Both the position numbers and the translations under genes were made by a program. From positions 62,001 to 126,000 of the forward strand of contig NZ_RKMB01000004.1 of assembly GCF_003797765.1 (NCBI RefSeq): DNA of 64,000 nucleotides, in the 5' to 3' direction. Source of the stretch: Ramlibacter sp. WS9 (GTDB lineage: Bacteria; Pseudomonadota; Gammaproteobacteria; Burkholderiales; Burkholderiaceae_C). The notes beneath the pieces are model-generated. The model worked only from the letters and a program-made list of their open reading frames with translations. It ran no database searches and was not told where the DNA came from. The stretch's first letter is position 1; every line of letters starts with the position of its first letter. Positions 26,760 through 35,877 of the stretch are shown here, piece by piece.

Positions 26760-27530
26760 TCACTCCAGCGTGATCCTGGCGCCCTTGATCACGCGACCCC
26801 AGTAGTCCAGCTCTTTCTTGGTGAACTCGCCCAATTGGGCGGGCGCCATGAGTTCGATGGCTGTGCCCGAGTCCTCCGCTTTGCGGCGCACCTCGGGCGA
26901 CGCCAGGATCTTCCCCACCTCCGCGTTGAGCAACTGCACCACGTCGGCGGGCGTGCCGGCCGGCGCGTACAGAGCGAACCACGAATCGAGATCGTAGCCC
27001 TTGATGCCCGACTCCGCGGCCGTGGGCACCTGGGGCAGCGACGACAGCCGCTCCCGGCTGGTGACCGCCAGTGCGTTGAGGCGGCCCGCCTGGATCTGGC
27101 TCACCACGCCGGCCGGCGTGGTGATGAACAGGTCCACCTGCCCGCCCATCAAGTCCTGCACCGCGGGGCCGGAGCCCTTGTACGGGATGTGGGTGATGAA
27201 GGTACCGGTGAGCTGCTTGAACAGGTGCGGATTGCCGACGTGGTAGCCGCTGTACGACACCAGCAGCGTGTAGCCGTCGGGCTTGGCGCGCGCCACCAGC
27301 TGATTGCCGATGTTGCCCGAGGCGCCAGGCTTGTTGTCCACGACCACCGGTTGGCCGAGGGCGCGCGCCAGTTGGTCGGACACCAGCCGGGCGGTGAAGT
27401 CGGTGCTGCCGCCGGGCGCGGTCGGCACGACCAGGGTGATGGGGCGCTGCGGGTATTTGCCCTGGGCGAACAACGAGGGGCTGGCGGCGAGCGCAGCGCT
27501 GCCCCACGCCAGCAGTTGGCGTCTTTGCAT
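26760..27530 (-). CDS. Bug-family (TctC-like) solute-binding protein with an internal deletion
   Basis: This 256-residue secreted protein has a signal peptide ending at LFAQG. Bug motifs follow: YPQRPITLVVPTAPGGSTD, GQPVVVDNKPGASGNIG and LAVTSRERLSSLPQVPT. Family members are normally about 315-330 residues. Here the chain jumps from NPHLFKQL straight to TGTFITHIPYKGSGPAVQDL. About 60 residues that normally form the hinge and part of domain 2 are missing, with an FKQL sequence at the joint. The frame is kept, but ligand binding is probably lost. It is the last gene downstream of the VOC, HMG-CoA lyase and CaiB genes. Confidence 0.85.
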   Translation of the reverse strand: MQRRQLLAWGSAALAASPSLFAQGKYPQRPITLVVPTAPGGSTDFTARLVSDQLARALGQPVVVDNKPGASGNIGNQLVARAKPDGYTLLVSYSGYHVGNPHLFKQLTGTFITHIPYKGSGPAVQDLMGGQVDLFITTPAGVVSQIQAGRLNALAVTSRERLSSLPQVPTAAESGIKGYDLDSWFALYAPAGTPADVVQLLNAEVGKILASPEVRRKAEDSGTAIELMAPAQLGEFTKKELDYWGRVIKGARITLE

Positions 27531-27557
27531 GGAAGTCTCCTTGTGGGTGTTGCCTTC

Positions 27558-27950
27558 TCAGGCGGGCTCTGAAATCTCGATCAGGTTCAAGTCCGGGTCG
27601 CGTACGTAGACCGAACGGATCTTTCCGGTCGCGCCGGTCCGCACGACCGGGCCTTCGATGACGGGCCAGCCGTGTTGCGCCAGCCGTTCGATCACCTGCT
27701 GCAGCGGCACGCCGGCCATGAAGCACAGGTCCAGCGAGCCCGGCGCCGGGAGATGCGCCTTGGGTTCGAACTCGCGGCCCTGCACATGGAGGTTGATTTT
27801 CTGGTGGCCGAACTTGAACGCCCGGCGCTCCACTGGCGGTGTGCCGCCGACGAATGTTTCCAGTACCATGCCCAGCACTTCCGTGTAGAACGAAATGCAT
27901 TGCGCCTCATGCGCCGTGGTCAGCACGAGGTGGTCCAGATGGTCGATCAT
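27558..27950 (-). CDS. VOC family (glyoxalase-like) protein
   Basis: The 130-residue protein reads MIDHLDHLVLTTAHEAQCIS, FYTEVLGMVLETF and finally SVYVRDPDLNLIEISEP. These are the two beta-alpha-beta modules of the VOC fold with metal ligands His (LDHLVL) and Glu (LIEIS). Its start overlaps the HMG-CoA lyase stop by 4 bp, so it is translated with that pathway. It may be an epimerase- or lyase-like helper, but the substrate is not known. Confidence 0.88.
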   Translation of the reverse strand: MIDHLDHLVLTTAHEAQCISFYTEVLGMVLETFVGGTPPVERRAFKFGHQKINLHVQGREFEPKAHLPAPGSLDLCFMAGVPLQQVIERLAQHGWPVIEGPVVRTGATGKIRSVYVRDPDLNLIEISEPA

Positions 27951-28864
27951 GCTTGCTCCTGCGGTGCCGGATGCAGGTCGGTGATGCGGCCGGCTTTGGC
28001 GACCTGGCCGGGCACTTCATGGCCAACGACCTGCGGCAGGTGGCGGGCCACATCCAGCAGCCCTTCGATATCCATGCCCGTGTCGTAGCCCATCGCATCC
28101 AGCATGTGGATGGCATCCTCGCTGGCAATGTTGCCGCTCGCGCCGGGCGCGTAGGGGCAACCGCCCAGCCCACCGAGCGAGCCGTCAAAGCGGGTGATGC
28201 CGCCCTGCAGCGCCGCCAGCACGTTGGCCAGGCCCATGCCGCGGGTGTTGTGGAAGTGCAGGGTGAGCTGCAATGCCGCGAAGGCCGCTTGCAGCGCATC
28301 GACCATGCGCGCCACCTGCGCGGGGTGCGCCATGCCGGTGGTGTCGCAGATCGTCAGGCCGCGCACACCCAGCTCGGCGAAGCGCGAAGCCCAGCGCAGC
28401 ACTTCGGCCTGCGGCACTTCACCTTCCATCGGGCAGCCGAAGCAGGTCGAAAGCGAGACGTTGACCGCCACCCGGCCTTCCACCGCGCGGATCACTTCGG
28501 CCAGGCCGTTGAAGCTTTGTTCGCGCGTCATCCGCAGATTGGCGCGGTTGTGCGTCTCGGACGTCGACATCACGAGGTTGAGCTCGTCGGCGCGCGACTC
28601 CATCGCACGCTCGGCGCCGCGCAGGTTGGGCACCAGCACGGTGTATTCGACGCCGGCCACGCGCCGGATCCGGCCCATCACCTCCTCGGCATCGCGCAGC
28701 ATCGGAATGGCTTTGGGCGAGGTGAACGACGTCACCTCGATCTTGGCGTAGCCGCATTCGCTCAGGGCATCAACCAGCGCGACCTTGTCGTCGGTGGGCA
28801 CGAAGCGCGGCTCCATCTGGAAGCCGTCGCGCGTCACCACCTCATTGAAATGGATCCGCCTCAT
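27947..28864 (-). CDS. Hydroxymethylglutaryl-CoA lyase family protein
   Basis: The 305-residue TIM-barrel enzyme starts MRRIHFNEVVTRDGFQMEPRF, where RDGFQ is the substrate and metal motif. FGCPMEGEVP, DTTGMAHP and the metal-binding HFHNTRGMGLAN and GLGGCPYAPGASGN (catalytic Cys) complete the family. It cleaves 3-hydroxy-3-methyl-type acyl-CoA to acetyl-CoA plus a keto acid. ATGA overlaps with both neighbours place it between CaiB and the VOC gene. HMG-CoA or citramalyl-CoA-like substrates are both possible. Confidence 0.9.
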   Translation of the reverse strand: MRRIHFNEVVTRDGFQMEPRFVPTDDKVALVDALSECGYAKIEVTSFTSPKAIPMLRDAEEVMGRIRRVAGVEYTVLVPNLRGAERAMESRADELNLVMSTSETHNRANLRMTREQSFNGLAEVIRAVEGRVAVNVSLSTCFGCPMEGEVPQAEVLRWASRFAELGVRGLTICDTTGMAHPAQVARMVDALQAAFAALQLTLHFHNTRGMGLANVLAALQGGITRFDGSLGGLGGCPYAPGASGNIASEDAIHMLDAMGYDTGMDIEGLLDVARHLPQVVGHEVPGQVAKAGRITDLHPAPQEQA

Positions 28865-30081
28865 GCCTTGCCCCCGATCACGCCGCGTGCCCGGAGCGCA
28901 TCGATCTGTTCGGGCGTGAGGCCCACTTCGCGCAGCACCGCGTCCGTGTCCTGCCCCACTGGCAGCGGCGCATTGCGCCGGTGGCCACCCGGCGTGAGCG
29001 AGAGCTTGGGCACGACCCCGGGGACGGTGAGCTCTGTGCCGTCGTCCATGCGCACCTTGTCGAGCATGCCACGTGCCGCGTAGTGCGGATCGGCCGCGAT
29101 GTCGGCCACGGTGTAGATTCGTCCCGCGGGGACGGCGGCCTTGTCGAGCGCTTCCAGCACGGCATCGACGGTGCGGCTCGCGGTCCAGGCGCCGATGGCC
29201 GCGTCGATCTTTTCCACCTGCGCGACCCGGCCCGCGTTGTCGGCCAACGCCGCGTCAGAGGCCAAGTCATCACGGCCGATCACCGCCATCAAGCGCTTGA
29301 AGATGCTGTCGCCATTGCCCGCGATCAGCGCGTAGCCGCCGTCGCTGCACGGGTAGGCGTTGCTCGGCGCGATACCCGGCAGCGCGCTGCCGGCAGCGCC
29401 GCGCACGGCGCCGAACGCGCTGTACTCGGGCAGCAGGCTTTCCATGCAGTTGAAAACCGCCTCGTACAGAGCGACGTCGATAACCTGGCCCTCGCCGCTG
29501 GCATGCCGGTGCTGCAGCGCCAACAGGATGCCGATCACGCCGTGCAGGGCGGCCAGCGTGTCGCCGATCGACACGCCCACCCGTACCGGCACCCGGCCCG
29601 GCTCGGCTGTGAGATGCCGCAACCCGCCCATCGCCTCGGCCACCACGCCGAATCCGGGCCGGTCGCGATACGGCCCGGTCTGGCCGTAGCCGCTGATGCG
29701 CAGCACGATGAGGCGCGGGTTGATCTCCAGCAGCGCCTCTGGCGCCAGACCCCAGCCTTCCATCGCTCCGGGACGGAAGTTCTCGATCAGCACGTCGGCT
29801 TCGGCGGCCAGCCTGCGCACGATGTCCTGCGCGGCTTCGTCCTTGAGGTCGAGCGCCAGCGAGCGCTTGTTGCGCGACTGCACCTGCCACCACACCGAGG
29901 TGCCGTCCTTGAGCAGGCGCCATTTGCGCAGCGGATCGCCGGCGCCGGGCGGTTCGATCTTGACGACCTCGGCGCCGAAATCGGCGAGCGTCTTGGCGGC
30001 GAAAGGCCCGGCGATGAGCTGGCCCAGTTCCAGGACCTTGAGCCCAGCCAGCGGGCCGGCGTTGTGTTGGGGTGTCTCCAT
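28861..30081 (-). CDS. CaiB/BaiF family CoA-transferase (class III)
   Basis: This 406-residue enzyme moves CoA between organic acids. Motifs include GLKVLELGQLIAGPFAAKTLADFGAEVVK, cut here as separate blocks: LELGQLIAGP and FGAEVVKIE. It then has LIENFRPGAMEGWGL (with the catalytic aspartate-type region) and FGVVAEAMGGL. It probably activates the substrate of the adjacent lyase. It overlaps the lyase by 4 bp and lies 34 bp downstream of a LysR gene on the same strand, so the set may form one operon. Confidence 0.9.
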   Translation of the reverse strand: METPQHNAGPLAGLKVLELGQLIAGPFAAKTLADFGAEVVKIEPPGAGDPLRKWRLLKDGTSVWWQVQSRNKRSLALDLKDEAAQDIVRRLAAEADVLIENFRPGAMEGWGLAPEALLEINPRLIVLRISGYGQTGPYRDRPGFGVVAEAMGGLRHLTAEPGRVPVRVGVSIGDTLAALHGVIGILLALQHRHASGEGQVIDVALYEAVFNCMESLLPEYSAFGAVRGAAGSALPGIAPSNAYPCSDGGYALIAGNGDSIFKRLMAVIGRDDLASDAALADNAGRVAQVEKIDAAIGAWTASRTVDAVLEALDKAAVPAGRIYTVADIAADPHYAARGMLDKVRMDDGTELTVPGVVPKLSLTPGGHRRNAPLPVGQDTDAVLREVGLTPEQIDALRARGVIGGKA

Positions 30082-30115
30082 GGCCGCGAAGTGTGCGCGC
30101 GGCCGGGGCAGCGGT

Positions 30116-31054
30116 CTATTGCTTCTTGCGCGGCCGGGGCTTCGCGGTTTGCGAAGGCTGGACCATGTAGGCGACCAGCTCCGCGACGGCCGGATCGGGG
30201 TTGCCTTCGCTGGTTGCTACCAACATTCGCCGCTTGGCCCACCCATCGGCCAGCGGCCGCCAGTCGAGCTTCATGGCGCGCAGCATCGGCAGCGTCGCGC
30301 CTTTCGGCAGCACGGCAAGGCCTAGACCCGAAGCGACCAGATGGCACACCGCGTCGAAACTGCGCACCTGCATGCGCAGGCGAAACGGCTTGTTGGCCGC
30401 GAGCGCCGCTTGCTGCTGCCGCTGCAGCATCGCCGCGCCCGTGTTGAGGCTGATCCAGTCCTCGTCCAGCGCGTCGGCGAATGCCAGCGGCGTGCGCCCC
30501 GCGAGCCGATGCTTCGCCGGCAGCACCACCACCAATTCGTCAGTGCGGAACAGCTGGGTGCGCAGCCCGCCCGTGTCGGGCCCTTCGACGAACACGCCGA
30601 CGTCCGCGCGGCCTTCGCGCAGCGCCGCGCCCACCGCGTCAGACACTTGCTCTTCGAGATCGATGCGGATCTGCGGCTTGAGCTTCGCGTAGCCGGCCAG
30701 CAGCGGCGGCAGGAACTGGTTGATGGCGGCGGTGCTGGCCGACAGGCGGATGTGCCGCGCGATGCCCTGGCGCAGGTCGGCCAGCTCACCGCCCAGCAGG
30801 TCAAGCGTCTGCAGCAGCGCCAGGCCGTGCTTGACGAACACGCGGCCCGCCCGCGTGGGCGCCACGCCGCGTGCATGCCGCTCGAACAGCGGCTCGCCCA
30901 ACGCGGCTTCCAGGTCCTTGATGCGTCGGCTGGCCGCAGCCAGCGCCAAGTGGTGCTCGCGGGCTGCCGCAGTGAGGCTGCCGCTTTGCGCGCAGGCCAC
31001 GGCCAGCCGGATCGAGACCAGGTCAAACCGCGCCAGGTTGTAGCTGGCGGCCAT
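30116..31054 (-). CDS. LysR family transcriptional regulator
   Basis: The 312-residue protein has an N-terminal winged helix (VSIRLAVACAQSGSLTAAAREHHLALAAASRRIKDLE region) and a periplasmic-binding-like effector domain ending with a Lys/Arg-rich tail (TAKPRPRKKQ). It is on the same strand as the CaiB-HMG-CoA lyase genes, directly upstream, and likely regulates them. It starts 6 bp after the PHA-system gene's stop codon. Confidence 0.9.
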   Translation of the reverse strand: MAASYNLARFDLVSIRLAVACAQSGSLTAAAREHHLALAAASRRIKDLEAALGEPLFERHARGVAPTRAGRVFVKHGLALLQTLDLLGGELADLRQGIARHIRLSASTAAINQFLPPLLAGYAKLKPQIRIDLEEQVSDAVGAALREGRADVGVFVEGPDTGGLRTQLFRTDELVVVLPAKHRLAGRTPLAFADALDEDWISLNTGAAMLQRQQQAALAANKPFRLRMQVRSFDAVCHLVASGLGLAVLPKGATLPMLRAMKLDWRPLADGWAKRRMLVATSEGNPDPAVAELVAYMVQPSQTAKPRPRKKQ

Positions 31055-31060
31055 GCCGGC

Positions 31061-31471
31061 TCAGGCCTTTTTCTTGGCTACCGCCTTTTTGACCGCGACC
31101 GGAGCCGAGGCCGCGGCGGGGGACGCCTTCCTGGAATGGCCACGCTTTTCCAGCGCCTGGTCGAAGGCCCTGAGCGGCTCCTTCTCGGCCAGCAGCTTGT
31201 CGAGGTTCTTGACGATCTCGCCTTCGATGCGCTCCTTGAACGCACCGAGCAGAAAGCCCAGCCGCGCGTCGAGCACGAAGCTGTCCTTGGTGACCTTGAG
31301 CTCGCCGTTGGCGCCGGCGCGCGTGAAGGTCACCAGGTCGGAGGTCTTGCCCTCCTCGTAAGTGCACTCCATGCCGAGTTTTTCTTCGGCCGTCTCGGCC
31401 CAGCGGAACGCCAGCTTGCGTGCGGCGGGCAACCCCAGCGCATGGTCGCGGGTGATGTGGATGTCAGGCAC
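31061..31471 (-). CDS. Polyhydroxyalkanoic acid system family protein (PHA_gran_rgn)
   Basis: The 136-residue protein reads MPDIHITRDHALGLPAARKL, AETAEEKLGMECTYEEG and FLLGAFKERIEGEIVKNLDKLL. This matches the small PHA-associated family often placed in PHA gene regions. The C-terminal 30 residues are Ala/Lys-rich and basic (AVKKAVAKKKA), like phasin and PhaF tails. Its start overlaps the upstream peptidase gene by 8 bp. It adds a second granule-related gene in the window, about 10 kb from the phasin. The biochemical role of the family is unknown. Confidence 0.85.
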   Translation of the reverse strand: MPDIHITRDHALGLPAARKLAFRWAETAEEKLGMECTYEEGKTSDLVTFTRAGANGELKVTKDSFVLDARLGFLLGAFKERIEGEIVKNLDKLLAEKEPLRAFDQALEKRGHSRKASPAAASAPVAVKKAVAKKKA

Positions 31472-32555
31472 TACCTATCTCCTTCAGCAGCTTGTGCCGC
31501 TCTTCTTTGGGCAAATCGGCCAATCGTTTGGCCGCATCATAGAATCGCTGCCAGTCGCGGCCCTCGCGTTCGAACAGGGCCTCGAGGCCGGGCACCAGTT
31601 CGTCATACGCGGCCTGCGCGCCGAACGACGCGTTGTTCGCGCGCTCGACGTACAGATCGTAGCCGCGAAAGCGCGCCGGGTCGCCGCCCCAGCTGTCCCG
31701 CAATTTGGCATACCCGGCGCGGAAGTCGCGCAGCGCTTCCTGCTTCAGGCGATCGCGTTCCGGCCCGCCCGTGTCCGCATAGATTTTTTCCAGCCGCTTG
31801 CGGGTCGCCAGCGCGAGGGCGCGGAACTGGTTGCGGCGGCCATTGAACTCGGCGTATTCCTGCCTCGCGGCCTCGGGCGCCTGCATCGCGAGCCAGCGTT
31901 CGCCACCCAGCCGCTCGACTGCCGTGGCGAAGGACTCGTTGAACATCGTGTCGTTCTTGGCGTAGACGACCTGGTGCGCGAGCTCGTGGAAGATCAGCCG
32001 CGCCAACTCGCCTTCGGGGTAGCCGATGAAGGTGTTCAGCAACGGGTCTCCCCCCGCCCAGTTCATCCAGCCCAGCGTGGAATAGGCCGGCACCGGGTAC
32101 ACATTCGACTCATAGCCTTCGCGAGCCAGTTGCGCGGCGTCGGCACGGGCCTGGGCTTCGTCGAAATAGCCGCGGTAGCTCACGCAGCCCGTCACCGGAA
32201 AGCACCATGTCTTGAGGGTCACCGAATACGCCGGCGCGGCCACCACGTTCCAGACGACGGCGTTGCGTTTGAGATCGGCGTAGCGGCGGTAGCTGGGATT
32301 GTCGGGAAGCTTCAGCTCGGTGACCGCGAACGTGCGAATGCGCTGGCTCAACGCCAGCCGCGTCTTCAATCGCTCCGGTGCCTGAGTGTCCGCCAGCCAC
32401 TCCTCGACCGGCTTTGCGGCATTCATCATCTTCAGGTGGCCGGTCGCGGATTGCCAGTAGTACCCGAGGTTGGCACAGCCACTGAGGCACAGCAGGGACA
32501 GAGCACCCGCCACTGCCGTCACACCGAGAGCCGCCATGACGTATCGCTTCCTCAC
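31464..32555 (-). CDS. Putative lipoprotein aminopeptidase (HExxH)
   Basis: The 363-residue protein starts with GTG at 32555, where GTGA overlaps the oxidoreductase stop; ATG 32537 is a shorter option. MRKRYVMAALGV leads a signal peptide with lipobox LSGC, so it should be lipid-anchored. The gluzincin motif is HELAHQVVY, followed by NESFATAVERLGGERWL. Family members (PF10023-type putative aminopeptidases) are periplasmic, but substrates are not established. Confidence 0.85.
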   Translation of the reverse strand: MRKRYVMAALGVTAVAGALSLLCLSGCANLGYYWQSATGHLKMMNAAKPVEEWLADTQAPERLKTRLALSQRIRTFAVTELKLPDNPSYRRYADLKRNAVVWNVVAAPAYSVTLKTWCFPVTGCVSYRGYFDEAQARADAAQLAREGYESNVYPVPAYSTLGWMNWAGGDPLLNTFIGYPEGELARLIFHELAHQVVYAKNDTMFNESFATAVERLGGERWLAMQAPEAARQEYAEFNGRRNQFRALALATRKRLEKIYADTGGPERDRLKQEALRDFRAGYAKLRDSWGGDPARFRGYDLYVERANNASFGAQAAYDELVPGLEALFEREGRDWQRFYDAAKRLADLPKEERHKLLKEIGSA

Positions 32556-34630
32556 GCCGCCTGGACTTCGACCAGACAGTCGTAGAACACCGGCCCGCGG
32601 CCCATGTCGGTGAGGCGTTGGCTGGTGAGCTGGTTGACGTTGGTGCCATCCAGGCCGAGCTTGCGCCACCACACGCCCAGGCCGTTGACGACGCCCGGCC
32701 GGGCGCGGTCCGACACGTGAGCTTTGCAGCGATATTCGCCCCGGTCATTGAACACCCGCACCACGGCGCCGGTGACGATGCCGCGGGTCTGCGCGTCGTT
32801 CACGTGGATTTCGAGCAGGGGCTCGCGCTCGATCGCCTGAAGGCTGGGCACATTGACGAAACTCGAGTTCAAGAAATTGCGCGCGGGCGGCGAGATCATC
32901 GCCAGCGGATAAAGAGCCGACGTGCCCGGAACTTCGTAATTCGGAAGGTGGTCGGGCAGGCCGTCCAGGCCCTGGCGCGCCAACGCTTCGCTGAAGAATT
33001 CGCATTTGCCGGACGCGGTAGGGAAGCCGCCTTGCGCGAATGGTGCGTCGGGAAAATTCAACGACGCGAACCCCTGCTCCAGCAGCACGTCGAAATCGAT
33101 TCGATCACCGTAGGCCATGCGGCACATGTTCTCGTCGTCTTGCGTGAAGCAGGGTTCGGTGAATCCCATGCGTTTGGCCAATTCACGGAAGACCTGCGAA
33201 TTGGGTTTGGCCTGACCGATCGGCGCAATCGCCGGTCGATTCAGCAGCACGTCGGTGTGACCGTAGGCCAAGTGCACGTCCCAGTGCTCCAGCTGCGTGG
33301 TGGCCGGCAGGATGTAGTCTGCATAGTCGGCCGTGTCTGTCTGGAAGTGCTCCAGAACCACCGTGAAGAGATCTTCGCGCGCGAACCCAGACACCACTTT
33401 GGACGACTCGGGTGCGACCGCGACCGGGTTCGTGTTGTAAACCACGAGCGCCTCGATCCGCGGACCAAACGCAGCCGACGAAGCGCGCAGCAGGTCGTCA
33501 CCGATGGTGCTCATGTTGATGGTGCGGGGCGTGCGACCTGCCAGCAGGTCGGGCCGTTGCAGGGCGGCCTTGTTCACCGGGAAGGTGCCGGAGCTGGAAA
33601 GCAACGCCCCGCCTGCGCGGTGCCTCCACGCACCCGTGAGCGCCGGCAGACAGGTGATGGCGCGCACGGCGTTGCCGCCGCCGCGCACGCGCTGCATGCC
33701 GTAGTTGAGGCGGATCGCCGCCGGCTGCGTCGTCCCATAGTCGCGCGCCAGCGTGCGGATCTGCTCCGGGGCGAGGCCGCAAATGGCGGCGGCGCGTTCG
33801 GGGCCCCAGCGCAGCGCCCTCTCGCGCAGCGCTTCCCAGCCCTTGGTGTGCTGCGCGATGTAGTCGTGATCCAGCCAGTCGTTCACGACCAGCTCGTGCA
33901 TCAGCCCAAGGGCCAGCGCCGCGTCGGTGCCTGGCAAGAGCTGCAGATGCTCGTGGCATTTTTCGGCCGTTTCGGTGCGGCGCGGATCGATGCACACCAG
34001 CTTGGCGCCTTTGCGCTTGGCTTCCTGCGCAAGCCGCCAGAAATGCAGGTTGCTGGTGATGGAGTTGCTGCCCCAGACCAGGATCAGCTTGGCTTCGGCG
34101 AAGAACTCCACCTTCATGCCGACCTTCGCACCGAGCGTCTGCGTGAGGGCCTCGCCGCCCGCGCTGGAACAGATCGTCCGGTCCAGCAACGAGGCCCCCA
34201 GCTTGTGGAAAAAGCGCGCTGCCATGCCGTCGCCCTGCACGAGCCCCATGGTGCCGGCGTAGCTGTAAGGCAGGATGGCCTGTGGTTCGCGCGCCGCAAT
34301 TGCTGAAAGGCGGCTGACGATGTCGCTCATCGCTTCGTCCCAACTCACGGGCTCGAAGCGGCCCGCGCCCTTCGGCCCGACGCGTTTCAACGGCTGCAGG
34401 ACCCGGTCAGGATGGTACGTGCGCTCGGTGTAGCGCGAGACCTTGTTGCACAGCACGCCGTCTGTGGGGCGGTGCGCCGGGTTTCCGCTGACCTTGATGG
34501 CAACGCCATTTTCCACCGTGGTCAACAGCGAACAGGTGTCGGGACAGTCGTGCGGGCAGGCGCCTCGAACGACCTGTTGGGAAGCTTTCAGCAGACTGAC
34601 GCTAGGGGAGATGCCAATGGCGCTGCTCAT
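32552..34630 (-). CDS. Molybdopterin-dependent oxidoreductase (DMSO reductase family)
   Basis: This 692-residue enzyme has an N-terminal 4Fe-4S motif (CPHDCPDTC then GVLCNKV), LPYSYAGTMGLVQGDGMAARF and the molybdopterin-binding stretches VWGSNSITSN and CIDPRRTETAEKC. The C-terminal beta-barrel region includes PDHLPNYEVPG and VRVFNDRGEYRCKA. No twin-arginine signal is visible, so it is likely cytosolic. No dedicated electron-transfer subunit is adjacent. The substrate is unknown; relatives are often annotated as formate-dehydrogenase-like or as oxidoreductases of unknown specificity. Confidence 0.9.
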   Translation of the reverse strand: MSSAIGISPSVSLLKASQQVVRGACPHDCPDTCSLLTTVENGVAIKVSGNPAHRPTDGVLCNKVSRYTERTYHPDRVLQPLKRVGPKGAGRFEPVSWDEAMSDIVSRLSAIAAREPQAILPYSYAGTMGLVQGDGMAARFFHKLGASLLDRTICSSAGGEALTQTLGAKVGMKVEFFAEAKLILVWGSNSITSNLHFWRLAQEAKRKGAKLVCIDPRRTETAEKCHEHLQLLPGTDAALALGLMHELVVNDWLDHDYIAQHTKGWEALRERALRWGPERAAAICGLAPEQIRTLARDYGTTQPAAIRLNYGMQRVRGGGNAVRAITCLPALTGAWRHRAGGALLSSSGTFPVNKAALQRPDLLAGRTPRTINMSTIGDDLLRASSAAFGPRIEALVVYNTNPVAVAPESSKVVSGFAREDLFTVVLEHFQTDTADYADYILPATTQLEHWDVHLAYGHTDVLLNRPAIAPIGQAKPNSQVFRELAKRMGFTEPCFTQDDENMCRMAYGDRIDFDVLLEQGFASLNFPDAPFAQGGFPTASGKCEFFSEALARQGLDGLPDHLPNYEVPGTSALYPLAMISPPARNFLNSSFVNVPSLQAIEREPLLEIHVNDAQTRGIVTGAVVRVFNDRGEYRCKAHVSDRARPGVVNGLGVWWRKLGLDGTNVNQLTSQRLTDMGRGPVFYDCLVEVQAA

Positions 34631-34691
34631 GAGGTAACCCTATAGTTTGCGCGCCGGTCCGCATTTCATACAAAGACCGCAGGAGACAAGC

Positions 34692-35822
34692 ATGAGGTTG
34701 ATGGAATCGTTGGTGCGCACCGTGATGGTAGCCGTCCTGGCGTTGCAGGGTGTCGCCGCCCTGGCTCAAGAAGGAGTCACGAAGACCAGCATTGTGATCG
34801 GCCAATCCGTGGCGCTCACCGGGCCGGGATCCTCGCTGGCCGTGCCGTTCCACCAGGGCGCCAAGATGTATTTCGACCGCGTGAACGCGGCCGGTGGCAT
34901 CCAGGGCCGCAAGATCGAGCTGGTCACGCTCGATGACCGCGGCAACGCCCAGCTCGCGGTCGCCAACACCAAGAAGCTGCTGGAACAGGGCGTGCTGTCG
35001 CTGTTCGGCTACTACGGCTCGCCGCAGGTCACGGCCATCTACCCGCAGATCAAGGACGGCGACGTTCTTCTCTTTGCACCCATGGCGGCGGCGGACGAAT
35101 TCCGCGGCGTCATGTACGGCAACGTGTACTCCGTGCGGCCGGGCTACGCCGAAGAGGCTGCCGCGATCGGCCGCCATGCCGAAACCCTGGGTGCCAAGCG
35201 CCTGGGCATCCTGCACGCAACGGACAGCGAGTCGCTGGCGGCGCTCGACTCCGCTATGCGCACGATGGGCAGCCTGGGCGCCAACGTCGTGGCCAACGCC
35301 GCGGTTCCGACGGGTGCCGTGGCCAACGCCGTGGACAAGGTCATGGTCGCCAAGCCGGAATCCGTGCTGGTGATCGGTGACGCCAACGGCGCGGCTGCCG
35401 CCGTGCGCGACCTGCGCGCCAAAGGGTTCCGCGGCCCGATCTACGGTTTTTCCAACACCGGTGAGAGCTTGCTTGCCGAGGAACTCGGTGCGGCCGGCGC
35501 GGGCGTCGTGGTGGTGCGCGTGGTGCCCAAGAGCGATACGGCAAAGGTGGCCGTGGTGCGCGAGATGACTGCCGACGCGCAAGCCGCGAAAACCGGCAAG
35601 CCCAATGTGTACATGCTCGAGGGCTACATCGCCGCGCGCGTGTACGCCGAGGCGCTGCGCCGGATCGCTCGCGACCCCACGCGCGCACGCCTGAAGAAGT
35701 CACTGGAAGCGCTGGACGACGTCAATCTCGGCGGCTTCCGTGTGCATTTCGCGGATGATCGCGTCGCGTCCAAGCTGGTGGAGCTGAGCTTGATCGACTC
35801 GCAGGGGCGGGTGCGCGAGTAA
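34692..35822 (+). CDS. ABC transporter substrate-binding protein (branched-chain amino acid type)
   Basis: The 376-residue periplasmic protein starts MRLMESLVRTVMVAVLAL with a signal peptide cleaved near ALAQ. The type I binding fold shows SIVIGQSVALTGPGSS, GGIQGRKIELVTLDD and GYYGSPQVTAIYPQ. It belongs to the LivJ-like Peripla_BP_6 group, which binds amino acids, amides or aromatic acids. No permease or ATPase genes are next to it, so it is an orphan receptor here. An AGGAGA ribosome site precedes the chosen ATG. Confidence 0.9.
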   Translation: MRLMESLVRTVMVAVLALQGVAALAQEGVTKTSIVIGQSVALTGPGSSLAVPFHQGAKMYFDRVNAAGGIQGRKIELVTLDDRGNAQLAVANTKKLLEQGVLSLFGYYGSPQVTAIYPQIKDGDVLLFAPMAAADEFRGVMYGNVYSVRPGYAEEAAAIGRHAETLGAKRLGILHATDSESLAALDSAMRTMGSLGANVVANAAVPTGAVANAVDKVMVAKPESVLVIGDANGAAAAVRDLRAKGFRGPIYGFSNTGESLLAEELGAAGAGVVVVRVVPKSDTAKVAVVREMTADAQAAKTGKPNVYMLEGYIAARVYAEALRRIARDPTRARLKKSLEALDDVNLGGFRVHFADDRVASKLVELSLIDSQGRVRE

Positions 35823-35877
35823 GTGGTCTGCTTCCCCGCAAGTTGGAAAGACACGTTCGGCGTCGACCTCGCGGCAA

